Shown here piece by piece: positions 1-10,920 of a DNA stretch of 64,000 bases. This DNA comes from Exophiala sp. HKRS030 (Eukaryota; Ascomycota; Eurotiomycetes; Chaetothyriales; Herpotrichiellaceae): contig JAHWDD010000005.1 in NCBI GenBank assembly GCA_023897205.1, forward strand, positions 2,170,001-2,234,000. The letters are read 5' to 3'. The notes below the pieces were generated by a model. The model was given only the letters and a program-made list of their open reading frames with translations. It did not search any database and was not told the DNA's origin. Made by a program: the position numbers and the translations under genes. Positions within the stretch are counted from its first letter, which is position 1. Each line of letters opens with the position of its first letter.

Positions 1-853
1 ACGCGGTGAGTTTCGTCCACACTTCGGGATTCGTACATAAGAATGTGAGACCAGAGACTCTACTCTTGTTTTCCGACCGCAAAGATTCCAACAACGTCAA
101 TGGTACATCACCATACCTGGGTCATGCTTTTTTGGTAGGATTCTCCGAGTTTCGTTTGGCCGAAGGACAATCTTACCTTCGAGGTGATGATATAATGGCA
201 CGTAATATATGTGAGTACACACAGGCCCGCGGAAAAAGGCAGAGAGACAGACACAGACACAGAGAGAGAAACAAAATCCGAATGCCTTGTTAAGAATGAC
301 AATACTAATAATGACATTCTCTTCCTCCAAAGACCGTCACCCCGATCGTCAAGGTTCACATCCGTACCTCAAACACACCATGCGACACGACATTTACAGT
401 CTCGGGGTGTGCCTTTTGGAGATTGGGCTTTGGTTTTCGTTTGTGGATTACGTCGAAGACTCGAGAGGTGTCGTTCGACCCGAGGTCTCGGACCGTCTCA
501 GAGCCGCGGTCATGTCACCATTCGACGACGACCACGAAGGACAAGAACGGAAAATCTGGACGGAAAAGGACGCGGTCAAGAAAGCAAACAACGTCAAGGC
601 GGTCCTGACGATCTTGGCCGATACTCGTCTCCCCACCACCATGGGCCAAGAGTATGCCGACCTGACGGTGTCGTGTCTGGCGTGTGGCGATGTTGACGAT
701 GTCGACGACGACGCTGATCCCGACGGTGTGGTTGGGGAAGACCATGTGGGAGGTGGAAACGGAGAAAAGGAAAAAGAAGAAGGAGAAGATGTCGCGCTAG
801 GGGTGGGATTCATACAACATGTCATTCGGAGGATTCACGATATTCGTGTTTGA
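1..853 (+). CDS. HeLo-associated protein-kinase-like (pseudokinase) protein, 3' part
   Basis: Partial gene: the 5' end lies left of the window. Two exons are visible, up to 210 and 333-853, joined across a 122-nt intron (GTGAGT donor at 211, TACTAAT branch point near 305, CAAAG acceptor ending at 332); the phase is kept through codon TAC. The fragment is the C-lobe of a kinase fold. The catalytic loop reads VHKNVRPET where active kinases have HRDLKPEN, the DFG position reads LVGF, and the later HDIYSLGVCLLEIGLW segment is intact. Loss of both catalytic Asp residues indicates a pseudokinase. In Pezizomycotina this degenerate domain is typically found C-terminal to HeLo/prion-inhibition-type N-terminal domains linked to incompatibility and cell death; that N-terminus is outside the window, so the link is from family knowledge. 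The tail has an acidic Asp/Glu-rich insertion (about 700-790). Confidence 0.8.
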
Positions 854-1746
854 CTACCTAGGTAGATACTTTCGTATGGGGATGGACGATCAAAAGGGGA
901 AAAAGGGCAAGAACCAAAAACAAAAGGGCAGTGGTATCCAGTCAGTCCAGGATCAACCAGGTTAACTTTTTGTTCGAATGAGAAAAGAGAAATCAAAGGG
1001 AGAAGTTGAGGACTCTTGTCAAAGTGTCGAGAATAAAATCAAGGGGGAAATACCTACCAAGTCAGTTGCTGCAGTCAAGTAGTTGATGGGAAAACCACCG
1101 GGAAGTGAGCATTGAATCTTTTGGCCTACCATACCCGTATGCGAACGAGCATCATCGATACCACATGTACGATGAACAGAAAACATGCAATGATAGTATG
1201 GTATTCCATAGTATTTTTCTTGTTTCATTTTCTAAAAAACACAGCAACTGTCTGGTAATCACTCAATAGTTTTTGATCAAAACACATGAGATACCACCAT
1301 GACCCATTTGATTGTTGCAGCACTTCTCTCAGTGTCTTCCATTGTTTTTTTTGCAAAGACCTTGTCTCTCGACTCTCGAGTCTCCATCTCCATCTCCATC
1401 ACCATGTTTCCCACCAGCATATTGATTAATGTCTGTTAAAAAGGAATGACTTGGTATCAACCCTTGCCGCCACACCAGACTAGTGATGCAAAGTCTGTCG
1501 TTGTTGGGCCACGGTGATTTGTGATAGTGATAACCCATACTGATACTGATACCGAGTAGTATCACATGTTACCTGTATTCCTTCATTTAGGCTTAAAAGA
1601 TGTACACCATCTCTGAGTCTGTGTCTTGTGTTCATTCGAATGTTTTCTCTTGGAAACTCAATCATATCAGACTTGAGTATGTCCCATCTGGCAAAATGTC
1701 TCCCATCCTACAAAAGGTGGTCGTGTGTGATGAACAAGCGACGGGT
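854..1746. other. Intergenic, nothing recognised
   Basis: Spacer between the 3' ends of the pseudokinase gene and the convergent small secreted protein gene. I see no coding pattern, RNA gene or repeat beyond short CATCTC runs near 1382-1400. Confidence 0.5.
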
Positions 1747-1976
1747 TCAATCATTACGTCCATAAATAGACACGAGAGAAGCAGAAGAAGTAGGTAGAGG
1801 AGTCGGGCTGCAACGAGCATTGGTGACGGTTGTAGCGTTTGTTGCGGTCACAGTTGTGGTGAAACTTGCTTTCTATTTACACACATAGCCAAAAAAAAGG
1901 TCAGCGATGTAAGTCAAGCAGAAAACACTGACATACAAGAAAAAAATGGAGGAGGAGGAGGAGGATGGTGACAGTG

Positions 1977-2012
<36 letters not shown>

Positions 2013-2545
2013 GCCACGGCCACGTTCAAATAGATGTAGTGAGGTGGTGACGGAATAGGATAGATAGTGTACTGAACAGTAAGTTAAAGAAAAAAAGAGT
2101 GTACGTACCACAAAAATGTGACCCAAGACAACCACATCAATATCTTCACATCCATCACAATCATACAAGGCCGAAGTGTAAGTGGTCAAGGTGTATTCGG
2201 TCTTGGTAGGGCCTATGGCGATGACCGGTTCGGTGAATGCAGTAAAAGTACAACCGTCGGTACGAGTGGCAGATGATGATTTGGTAACGATTGGAGCAGG
2301 AGGAGTGTCGGTAGAAATCGCACTGTTCCATTTCGACATTGTCAGTATGTCACATTACGAGTAGTACTGTTGGTGATGGTGGTGGTGGTGGTGGTGCCAA
2401 CTAGAAGCCAATCCTGTAAACGAGAGAAAGGAAAACTCAACCGAATGTCAACTCGAGCTGCCACAACGACAGGTAGATGAAGAACAAGCATCGCCATGAC
2501 CATGAAGGTGGACCAGAACCACGGGTGTTCGTAGGCGGAAGCCAT
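1747..2545 (-). CDS. Small secreted Thr/Ser-rich protein
   Basis: I do not know a named family. The gene is rebuilt from three exons: 2545-2442, 2322-2109 and 1872-1747. The phases close (2, then 0) to give 147 aa. Intron 1 (2441-2323) has a TACTGAC branch point about 20 nt before its acceptor; intron 2 (2108-1873) starts GTACGT. The N-terminus has a strongly hydrophobic stretch (MVMAMLVLHLPVVVAA) fitting a signal peptide, so the start may be the second in-frame Met at 2506 (134 aa). The mature part has spaced Cys residues in ALYDCDGCEDID and a Thr-rich end (TTTVTATNATTVTNARC), a pattern seen in many fungal secreted or wall-associated proteins. No enzyme motif is visible. Intron 1 holds a (TGG)n run and intron 2 a (CA)n and a (GGA)n run, which would confuse gene callers. 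Confidence 0.6.
1948..2007. repeat. GGA and CA microsatellites inside an intron
   Basis: A (GGA)n run at about 1948-1965 is followed by an uninterrupted (CA)n run at about 1979-2007. Both lie in intron 2 of the small secreted protein gene, on the opposite strand to transcription. Confidence 0.9.
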
Positions 2546-3425
2546 GATGATGAGGAACAGGAAAGAGAATGGAAGAAATCCGAGAGGTTATTGAGGTTGA
2601 GAACCTTTTCTCAAGAGACGAGGCAACAAGGTGAATCAAGATTCTGGATCGGTAGAATTGTTTTCTTCGTGGTATCAAACACAATTAGGAAGAAAGTGTT
2701 GTGTACATGAGAACAAAAATCAACAGAGGCTCAAAAAAGGTGACGTGAGAAACAAGTCACGAGTATTTCAGCCAGGCAACCACCAATGATTTCCCAGCAT
2801 TGCAAGAATCTTGAAAGGGAAGGAAAGTCATTAATAACCCTTACACTCGTAAAAAACCTGGTTACACTGCTTGAGCCATGCTTGAGACTGTGTCGCTCCA
2901 GATATGCTTCGCGATTTCGTCCACACTTACATTGTAAACCCAGAATATAACAGTACCACGTACGACCTAGAGTCAGCAGAATATTAAATAGAAAAGGTTT
3001 GGTCTGCACAGTTAACATGGTGCATGCTTCCAGTTCGCTAATCATAATATTTGGGTCAAACAACCTTGACGCCGATTCTGGATATGCCTTAAGGAAAGGA
3101 TGCTAATGTACAATTAGTTGGCTGAGCCTTGCGAGCCTTCAGAAAGCCCACAGACTCCAGAATGCTGGACCTTCTCCTCACAAGTCTCCTAATCATGATG
3201 GAAGTAAAAAGCCATTGTGCCTGTACCATGAGCATATCGTCGCTGTCATGAGTTGTTCCTCATTACTACCACACAGTTCACACCTGTCATCTCCACTCTC
3301 CCTCGCTCTTCTCCATTTGCTGACATTTCAACCCCATCGATCTTCTGGTCCACAGTCATTGAAACCACGAGTGGTATGAACAATTTAGTCGTCATCACCA
3401 ACCTGAACAAGATCAGTAGATGCAT
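2546..3425. other. Intergenic, nothing recognised
   Basis: Between the start of the secreted protein gene and the end of the opsin gene, both on the minus strand. An open frame at 2731-3063 (-) lacks recognisable protein character and I do not annotate it. Confidence 0.45.
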
Positions 3426-4528
3426 TTATGCTTCGTCATCATCACCCACTCGGAGAGTTCCCTGACTGCCAAAGCCTTGAGACCAGAAACCTTCAAGAGA
3501 TGGAGAGGTGCTCGACATGCTATCATGAGTGAACAAGAGCCAGAAACCAAAGACCTAAGACAAGTCAGTAAAATTCAAGAGAACTGTAAATTGACCCATA
3601 CTGGTTTGGCGAGGATATCTAGCACAGCATAGGCGATGATCTCCTGGTTGACGTTGATGACATGGCCGCCCTCGGACAGACCCCAAACTCTACATAATTA
3701 TCAGTAAATGTACAGTCAGCATACCAGAAAGCACTCACATTGGATAGATGGTCCACAAGATAAGGGTGAAACCAGCAATAGAAGCGTAGAAGGCCTTGGT
3801 CTTGCTGTCCTTGTTGGCAACGGCTGTGCGGCCATTGAAAGCCAATTGGTAGACGACCACCAGGTAGGCAATGCAAGCCCAAGCATACCATCCCCAGGTT
3901 TGGCTGCTCTTGCTGCCGAAAGAAGCAAACAATCCTGTCAAGATCATGATGACATCGGCAACAACTGCAACCAAGATGTTGGCACCACTCAGACCGGCAA
4001 GAAGACACAAGTCGAGCAAGAGAAGTGGGGTGGTGATAGCCCAGTCAATGTAGCGTGCATAATAGATCTCTCTCCTGTAGTCCTGGTATGTGTTTGGAAC
4101 CTTCTTGTGGTGGATGGTCTCAGTGTAGGTATTGTAGCTCACGCCGTCACCAGTAGCCATGGCAAAGTAGGAGATGAATGCAAAGGTGGTAATGAAGGCA
4201 GTGAGGATGTGGAAGAGACGTTTTTGCTAGGGATTGTCAGCACGTGGTTCCTCGGTCAGTGAAGGCAGGACTGGACATACCACAGGCACACGGAAAGCCA
4301 TGCCATAGAAGGCAAGAGAAGAGAGGCCCATAAGGACGACAACAACCCTGAAGAGCGTCTTGTCAGTGGCTAGACTTGTCTGTAGTATTGGGAGAAGAAA
4401 TACCAGAGAGTTCTCCTGCCCATGTCACCAGCCTCGACCGTGATGACAGGGTTTGGGATGATGGTGGGAATTGGAGCCACCGAGGAGGTGGGAGTCACCG
4501 ACTTGAGCATGTCTGGATGCACAATCAT
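3426..4528 (-). CDS. Microbial (type I) rhodopsin, probable light-driven proton pump
   Basis: Seven-helix retinal protein of the fungal opsin family (NOP-1, CarO, Leptosphaeria rhodopsin). Five exons: 4528-4404, 4347-4281, 4226-3739, 3689-3602 and 3554-3426, with all phases closing to give 298 aa. Helix C reads RYIDWAITTPLLLLD and carries both carboxylates used for pumping in bacteriorhodopsin (acceptor Asp85 and donor Asp96 equivalents). Helix G reads LDILAKP, with the Asp212 equivalent and the Schiff-base Lys. The last exon ends in RVGDDDEA, a tail shared by fungal opsins. The Lys separates it from the YRO2/Hsp30 opsin-related proteins, which lack it. It would act in the plasma membrane or an internal membrane. 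No carotenoid gene is adjacent, unlike the Fusarium carO cluster. Pumping is inferred from residues only. Confidence 0.93.
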
Positions 4529-5908
4529 GCTGACGATGAGTAGAGAGGTGATGCAGAGACCAAGTTCAAGAGGTGTGCAGTGTCAAGTAGGAAGAGTAGA
4601 TGCTGTCGAGGGACGTGAGAGTGGTTGAGAAGAAAGACGAGAGAGGGAAAAGAAGTCAGAAGGCAGCAGTCAAAGAGGTACGAGGATGAGGTGACTGGGT
4701 ACGAGTCAGTGCTTTGGGAAGGAGCCCAGTCTATTTGAGGAGAAGAAAGAGACGATGGCGAGTAACGATGACGAAGAGGAAGGAGGAGTGTCTGATTGCT
4801 GACAGCTTGTTGGCTGGTGAGCGTGCCAGGCATGGACCATCACTGCATTACTTTACATCGTCAGTCTTGTTCACTGATCACCCATCGAATCCGCCGATTG
4901 ACTTCTGACTGGTGATTGTGTTTCAAAGGCCCCAAAGCTGCGATGAGGTCAAAGTTGTGCATGATGCGGGGCAGCGCTATATCGACCAGGGGGCGAGCGT
5001 CAGAGGTGACCATTCAGAGGCTGTGATTGTTGCACCAGCCACGCCTAGAGGCCTGGAGTGTCCACCTCGTTGTACTCGTTACAGCGCCCTCGGCGCCCTC
5101 AGCGTGCCCAGTAAGTACCGAGCATGTACTCCGTAGGGAGGGAATACCTCCCCTTATTACCCTTAATTGATGGTGAATTACTTGCTACAATTGTCTCCTC
5201 CAGCGACTTCGGCAACGTCACAGGAATCGAATCGCTCAATCGTACAGTCATTGACAGATGTACCGTGTGCAGTACTTGTATCAGACCGCAAGCCGACGCC
5301 GCGGTTAGCTGCATGTTACTCCCCCCCAAAAGCAGATCGCTCGTACCACCCCTGGTTGGAGGCGGGAGGCTAGACCGTCGAGCTATCCGCAATGCATGCT
5401 TTCATGACGTCGGAAAAACCAAGCAGTCCAGCATCAGATTCCATGGTTGATACACCGCCACCGGGTACGACATTACTGACTTACGAGTATTAGCATTCGA
5501 TGGCTCTAGTAATCCTCAGATCTTCACATCAAGACTTGATCGCCCATCGAACGATACACCAGCCAAACCAAGAAAGAAGTTGGTTGATTGAACATGTCAA
5601 TCATTTAGTCAGCCACAGCCACGTTCCCCCCCCCACACACCAACCTCATCCCTTGAATAAGCGGCCATACACCAGGTATTTCTCACCGCACGTCAAAACC
5701 CCATGACCAGCAGAAATTGTCGTGCAAACCATTCCAGAAGCGCCATACTCCACGCCAATCTTCCCTGAACCATGACACACGGAAATACTCGGTAGTGGGA
5801 CACTGTTTCCTTTCACATTGGAGTAAAGATGCAACAAGCTAACTATACACAGTAGTAACGAGTAATATGTTGGTACAGGGATATCTTCGTTTGATCCGTT
5901 CAGTCGCT
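4529..5908. other. Opsin promoter region and spacer
   Basis: About 1.4 kb upstream of the opsin and downstream of the isoleucyl-tRNA synthetase gene (both on the minus strand). It contains one TACTCCGTA motif (5127-5135) and a C-rich run near 5625-5640. Several ORFs of 60-110 codons overlap here in different frames with no family character. Confidence 0.5.
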
Positions 5909-8900
5909 TCACTGGCGAAACTCTGCAACAGCATCTGTACATCGGTCACAAAGAGGAGGTTCACCTGACGCGCTCGTCTCAGATGATTGCGTCGAAGTCT
6001 CTGACTCCTCAGATCCCACCACGTATTTCCAACACCTTGAGCATTTGTCCTTTTGAGGATTCTGGACTAGAGCAAGTCCGATCTTCTCTCCGGTGGTCGA
6101 CACAATCTCATTTGCTCTGGCCCATTTACCCCCATCCTGCATATTTAGATCCCCAGTATTTCCAGGTTGCTCACCATCTCCATGTAGTATCTGAAACCCC
6201 GACACAACTAGAATTTCTTTCCATGTCTCTTCCGGAATACTCGACACGTCCACAGCACTCGAGAGATAGAGAGTCACATCCGACGCCAATGACTGTCCCA
6301 TTAATTTGCTCGTTCTCGCACCTTCTTGTGCACCGTTCACGCTCGATTTAATAGCCATGAGTGCTGGGAGTGTCTTCTGAAGTCGTGTGTCATGCCACCT
6401 CTGAGGTAGATTTCCCCATACCCTTTTCAGCGGATGTTCCATACCTGTCTTGTATGCTTCTGGTGCATATGCCCAAGTCTCTTCGACGAGCAAGGGAGTG
6501 ATTGGACCTAACATCTCCTGCAGCTGACAGAAAATATGGTGTAGAGCTGTCTGGGCACTCAATCTTCTCTCGCTGGCAGGCTTGTCACAATAAATTGTAT
6601 CCTTGATCGCCTCAAAGTAAAAACTCGACAAGTCCATCGCAACCCAGCGATAGAGACTACTTTCCGCCTTGTGGAATTCCAAGTCACTGTATGCCTTTCG
6701 AACAGCTGTGCCTGCAGAGTATAAATGGTGCATGGCGATCTGATCCAGTCGCGACATCTGATTGTACGGAACTGCCATGGCCGGGTCGAAGTCTGCAAGC
6801 ATGCCCAACAACATCTTGAAGGTAAGCCGGTATTTGTCCAGAGCGTTATGCACCGCAGAAACCACCTTCTCGCTGATCACCACATCCTTCGTCCACTCAC
6901 TACTGGCCACCCACAACCGCAGCGCGTCTGGTCCCAGGGGGTGGTTTTCTCGTTTCTGTTTCTTCGCAGTAGGCTTGACAGCTGGCTCAATGCCGGCAAT
7001 GATTTGATCTGGTGCAATGACATTACCGAGAGACTTGCTCATCTTTTTGCCGTGCGCATCGAGTGTGAAACCATGTGTGACGAGGATACGAAATGGAGCG
7101 TGAGACGAAGAAGCGTCCGGGTGCGTGGACTTCTGATAGGCAATGTTCGTGAGCAAACTTGACTGGAACCAGCCTCGATGCTGATCTGTACCTTCCATGT
7201 AGACGTCTGCCAGGGGACCTGACCGAGGCTTAAAGTTGTCCTGATCTTTGAGCATATACATCCAACTGGTACCACTATCGAACCAGACGTCCATCGTATC
7301 TGTGCCGCGGACAAAGCCAGTTGTGTCGGATGAAAGTCCAGGACTGATCCATGCTGGGTCGTCTGGTGCGTCCGACCACCAAGCATCGATACCACGTTCT
7401 TTGATGACATTGGTGATATGTGTGACGCTTTCAGGTGTCAGAACCGCCTCGCCCGTGGATTTGTGGTAGATTGCAGGAATAGGCACACCCCAAGCGCGCT
7501 GACGAGATATGCACCACTCGCTTCTGTTCTCGACGAAACTCCGGAGTCGACTTCTCCCCGATTCAGGGAAGAATTGCACACTATCGAGAGCGCTTAATGT
7601 GTCGGCTCGGATCTTTGAAATTTCAGCAAACCATTGTGCGGTCGCACGAATGATGACAGGCTCCTTGGTCCTCCAGTCGATCGGGTACTTGTGCTTGTAG
7701 CTGTGCTGGTGCACCAGGAGATCCTCCATTTGTAACAAATTCAGCACGGCTTGATTCCCTTCCTTGAAAACATACTTCCCAGCAAGCATACTAGGGTCAC
7801 TTGGAGATGCAGTGTCGTCGAAGCGGCCGAGGTTGTCGACCGGTGCTTTCACCGACACGCTGCCACTCTTGATCAGAGGTTGCAGAGCCTCGTAATCTTC
7901 CATGCCGTGGCCTGGTGCGCAATGAACAAGGCCGGTACCACTATCAGCAGAGACAAAGTCCGCGTGTATGACGGGTCTTCTTTCTGGACCTGACGCTAGC
8001 TGTGCAATACCAGAGTAGGTGCTCTGTAAAACTTGATCGGTGGGTATGTTTTCCATTACAATTTCTGCCTGATGCCCAGTTGTTTCTTCGAGGTATTGTA
8101 TTCTCGACCGCGCTACGATGATCAGTCCATGGCTACCCAGCCGCACTAGGGAGTACTGAAGTCCTGAATGGATCGCGATGGCCTGATTGGCAGGCAGAGT
8201 CCAGGGCGTGGTGGTCCAGATCAGTGCATAAACTGGCTCATCGACAGAAGTGATCCTGCCATTAAGCTGGAACTTGACCAGAGCCGCATTAGACACATGG
8301 TCCTCCTGGTATTCGAGCTCTGCTTCCGCGAGAGCCGTCCCGGAAGACGGTGACCAGTACACAGGTTTGTTCTTGCGATAAATCAAGCCATGCTCTGCCA
8401 TGGCTTGGAACACGGACAACTGCCTCAACTCAAAGTCCTTCTGCATGGTCAGCCAATGATTTTCCCAGTCACCCATTACACCCCAAGACCGGAATCCTGC
8501 CATCTGCTTGTCGACCGTCTTATAGGCAAACTTGCGCGCCGCTTTTCGTATGGCCACAGGGTCGACCCCTTGTCCACGAGCCCAGCCATGGTGTTCCAAC
8601 GCTTTGAGCTCGATAGGCAGCCCATGGCAATCCCATCCAGGAACATAGTCTATCCTTTTGCCCTCCGCAAGCCGAGATCGACATATTATATCCTTGATAA
8701 TCTTGTTGAGCGCGTGTCCGACGTGCAGATCGCCGTTCGCATAGGGAGGTCCGTCATGGAGGATAAAGGTGTTCGAGGCAGGCCTCTCGCGTCGCTGCCA
8801 TGCATAGAGCTCATCGGTACATTTTGGGAGGTATTTTGCGACATCCGTAGGATGTGGTCGAGGTGGAAACGTCGAAGAAGGCAGACGTAGAGTGCTCTTC

Positions 8901-8935
8901 AGAAACTTGGCCGCATCTTTAGCTACTTGGGTCAT
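5909..8935 (-). CDS. ISM1: Isoleucyl-tRNA synthetase, mitochondrial
   Basis: Class I aminoacyl-tRNA synthetase that charges tRNA-Ile in the mitochondrion. Intronless, 1008 aa, close to the size of yeast Ism1 and bacterial IleS. The Rossmann signature HVGH is at residues 71-74 after the characteristic DGPPYANGDL stretch; GKKMSKSLGN is near residue 630. The connective editing domain lies between them (GTGLVHCAPGHGMEDYE, WTTTPWTLPANQ). The C-terminus has a zinc-binding pair, CSRCWKY and CDRC, as in bacterial-type IleRS. The N-terminal about 35 residues are basic and hydroxylated (KFLKSTLRLPSSTF), compatible with a mitochondrial targeting peptide. The bacterial-like end and single-exon structure point to the organellar enzyme rather than the cytosolic one. 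Confidence 0.95.
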   Translation of the reverse strand: MTQVAKDAAKFLKSTLRLPSSTFPPRPHPTDVAKYLPKCTDELYAWQRRERPASNTFILHDGPPYANGDLHVGHALNKIIKDIICRSRLAEGKRIDYVPGWDCHGLPIELKALEHHGWARGQGVDPVAIRKAARKFAYKTVDKQMAGFRSWGVMGDWENHWLTMQKDFELRQLSVFQAMAEHGLIYRKNKPVYWSPSSGTALAEAELEYQEDHVSNAALVKFQLNGRITSVDEPVYALIWTTTPWTLPANQAIAIHSGLQYSLVRLGSHGLIIVARSRIQYLEETTGHQAEIVMENIPTDQVLQSTYSGIAQLASGPERRPVIHADFVSADSGTGLVHCAPGHGMEDYEALQPLIKSGSVSVKAPVDNLGRFDDTASPSDPSMLAGKYVFKEGNQAVLNLLQMEDLLVHQHSYKHKYPIDWRTKEPVIIRATAQWFAEISKIRADTLSALDSVQFFPESGRSRLRSFVENRSEWCISRQRAWGVPIPAIYHKSTGEAVLTPESVTHITNVIKERGIDAWWSDAPDDPAWISPGLSSDTTGFVRGTDTMDVWFDSGTSWMYMLKDQDNFKPRSGPLADVYMEGTDQHRGWFQSSLLTNIAYQKSTHPDASSSHAPFRILVTHGFTLDAHGKKMSKSLGNVIAPDQIIAGIEPAVKPTAKKQKRENHPLGPDALRLWVASSEWTKDVVISEKVVSAVHNALDKYRLTFKMLLGMLADFDPAMAVPYNQMSRLDQIAMHHLYSAGTAVRKAYSDLEFHKAESSLYRWVAMDLSSFYFEAIKDTIYCDKPASERRLSAQTALHHIFCQLQEMLGPITPLLVEETWAYAPEAYKTGMEHPLKRVWGNLPQRWHDTRLQKTLPALMAIKSSVNGAQEGARTSKLMGQSLASDVTLYLSSAVDVSSIPEETWKEILVVSGFQILHGDGEQPGNTGDLNMQDGGKWARANEIVSTTGEKIGLALVQNPQKDKCSRCWKYVVGSEESETSTQSSETSASGEPPLCDRCTDAVAEFRQ

Positions 8936-9421
8936 GTCACCGAGACATCGACCGAAGCGCTAGAAATAGAATTGACAAGCTGCAAGAGCCTCGGATACAC
9001 GGACCGACACAGGTAGCAGAATTGCTTTGCACACGAGGCTTGGGTCAAGAATGAACATGGATAATTAATTCTTTCGGGCTCGAATCTGCAGCTTGACCAT
9101 TCCGTGCGGAGGAATGAGTTCGCTCCGCCAATCGGATTTCTGCCACAACTATCTATACGAGTGGGCAAATGAACACTTTCGAACACGAGTTACAAGCTGC
9201 TGGAAAAGTAGCACAGCACAGATGACGGAGGGGATTGGATTTGGAAAACCATATCAGCCTATGAAATGAAAATGAAAATGAAAATGAAAATCAATAAAAC
9301 GCCTTTACGCCGTCGCTAACGGCATACGTCCCAAGCCACCGTCAATTCATACGCGGCAACGAATTCATTGCACCATGCGCCTCAATACTTGTTCGAAAAG
9401 ATGCGAGCAGCTGCCACCGGC
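8936..9421. other. Intergenic spacer
   Basis: Upstream of the synthetase gene and downstream of the sulfurtransferase gene. It contains the (GAAAAT)n tract annotated separately and nothing else recognised. Confidence 0.5.
9261..9290. repeat. (GAAAAT)n hexanucleotide microsatellite
   Basis: About five units of ATGAAA/AATGAA-type hexamers in the spacer upstream of the isoleucyl-tRNA synthetase gene. Confidence 0.9.
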
Positions 9422-10567
9422 TTATTGTGAAACCTTGCTGGACTGGATCAGGCCACTGGTAGGCGATACTCGCAAGGCCCACTCCCTATGCAACATTAGT
9501 CTTCTAAACGAGCCACGAGTCGGGGAAGGGGTTGCTCACGTCCAGCTACCATCATATAGTCTTCGATCATTCTCTGTTCCAAAGTCCGCCTCCTTGAGAG
9601 CAGCTTCAATGATGGCTGCTGTCACCCCGGTGCCACAGCTGGTGATGATCGGCTTTTTAGAATCGATGTTCTTAGCTTCAAAGACTTTGATCAACTCTTC
9701 CTTGGGCAGTAACGTCTTTGTTTCCGGGTCAAGCAGCTCAGTAAATGGGAGGCTTGTTGAGCCTGGCATGTGTCCAGACTTAAGACCAGGTCGAGGCTCT
9801 GGGTCTTTCCCTTCCCATCGACCCTTTGGCCGAGCGTCCAAGATCTGTATATCCTCGGCGCCTTCTTTTCCATGATCATAGCCAATGGTCTTCATTTCGG
9901 CAAACTTCACCACCATGTCCGTGTTGTAACTAGGCACTGGGTATTTAGTGATGTTCGGAATCTGAGGCGGTCCGGTCTCAACAGGACAGCCCTCCTTGAC
10001 CCAGAGGCGGAAATTGTTCAGCACATGGACCTTTGGGTGACCAAATACGCGCATCGTCCATGCAACTCGAGGCGCCGAGAATAATCCAAGTTCTTCAGTG
10101 TCGTAGATAACCAGCTCATCCTCCTTCCTGACACCGAGCTTGGACATGGCGTTGGCAAACTCGTCACATGTGGGGAGCATGTGCGGATATTCCGATTCCT
10201 TGTCCTTTATCTCGTCAATATCAAAGAACCTCGCAGTCGGTATTCTGCTCTTCTTGAAGATCTCAAGGCCAGTTCTCTTCTCAGGGTCGTTCGGCATGAA
10301 CCATGCTGCACAGATGGGGATGACTTTCGGAGACGTGGATATAGTCGTGGGAGCATTCTGCCTCATTGCGTCGTTGACTTCTTTGGGCGTCACAAAGTAG
10401 GAGGAGAAGGCTTGCCGCTGAGACATGATGGACTTCCGAAGATGAGTGTCGATGCGGGAGAGAGGAGCTTGCTGGCGTAATAAAGGCCGAGCAAGAATGC
10501 TTGTGATCATGATGAAGATGTGATAGCTTATCACCTCATGCTGCGCGGGAACTGACACTGCTACCAC
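9422..10567 (-). CDS. Thiosulfate / 3-mercaptopyruvate sulfurtransferase (tandem rhodanese)
   Basis: Transfers sulfane sulfur from thiosulfate or mercaptopyruvate to an acceptor. Two exons, 10567-9540 and 9485-9422; the donor is AC|GTGAGC, the acceptor is ATAG, and the join restores the conserved GSWTEWALRV end (363 aa from the first Met). There are two rhodanese domains: an inactive N-terminal one (about residues 60-190) and a catalytic C-terminal one with the loop SCGTGVTAA, where Cys is the sulfur carrier. Three in-frame starts are plausible: 10567; Met20 (MITSILARPLLRQQ, mitochondrial presequence-like); and MSQRQAFSSYF (cytosolic form). Met20 is the most likely start of the mitochondrial precursor. 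It is divergent from APC11 across about 350 bp. Confidence 0.92.
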
Positions 10568-10920
10568 GAAAAGAGATCGGTAGGATGCTGCAGATCGCAG
10601 GGACTTGTCCGCAAGTCTGTGGGGTGAATGAGTGAGCAGAGAAGCAAGCAGCTGCTATCAGAAGTAACAAGTAATTTAGGATGTGCTCATAGTTAACTAC
10701 TCCACCTTTTGACTCTTGTCTCAATCCTCCTCCTCCGCTATCCACGACTCGGCTATATTTCTTTTTTCGTTCTTCAAGCCACTTAAGTCACTTAGTCACT
10801 TTTGTTGCCTTTGGCCCGTGCTATCGCGCGTCAACAATCCATACACAAACACCAACCGAGATATCATATTCTGTTTTTTGTTAGACCACAACCTTCTTGT
10901 TCACTTGCGACTATCCAGTC
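10568..10920. promoter_or_regulatory. Bidirectional promoter, sulfurtransferase / APC11
   Basis: 353 bp between two divergent start codons, with pyrimidine-rich tracts (CTCAATCCTCCTCCTCC near 10720) typical of filamentous-fungal core promoters. I see no TATA box I would trust. Confidence 0.45.

Noticed and set aside
448..825. 125-codon open frame antisense to the pseudokinase exon
   Set aside because: Ser/Thr/Pro-rich shadow of an Asp/Glu-rich coding region; no independent coding evidence.
2731..3063. 110-codon minus-strand ORF between the secreted protein and opsin genes
   Set aside because: No recognisable domain and composition like random spacer.
5124..5450. 108-codon plus-strand ORF upstream of the opsin
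   Set aside because: Overlaps other ORFs in three frames and shows no family character.
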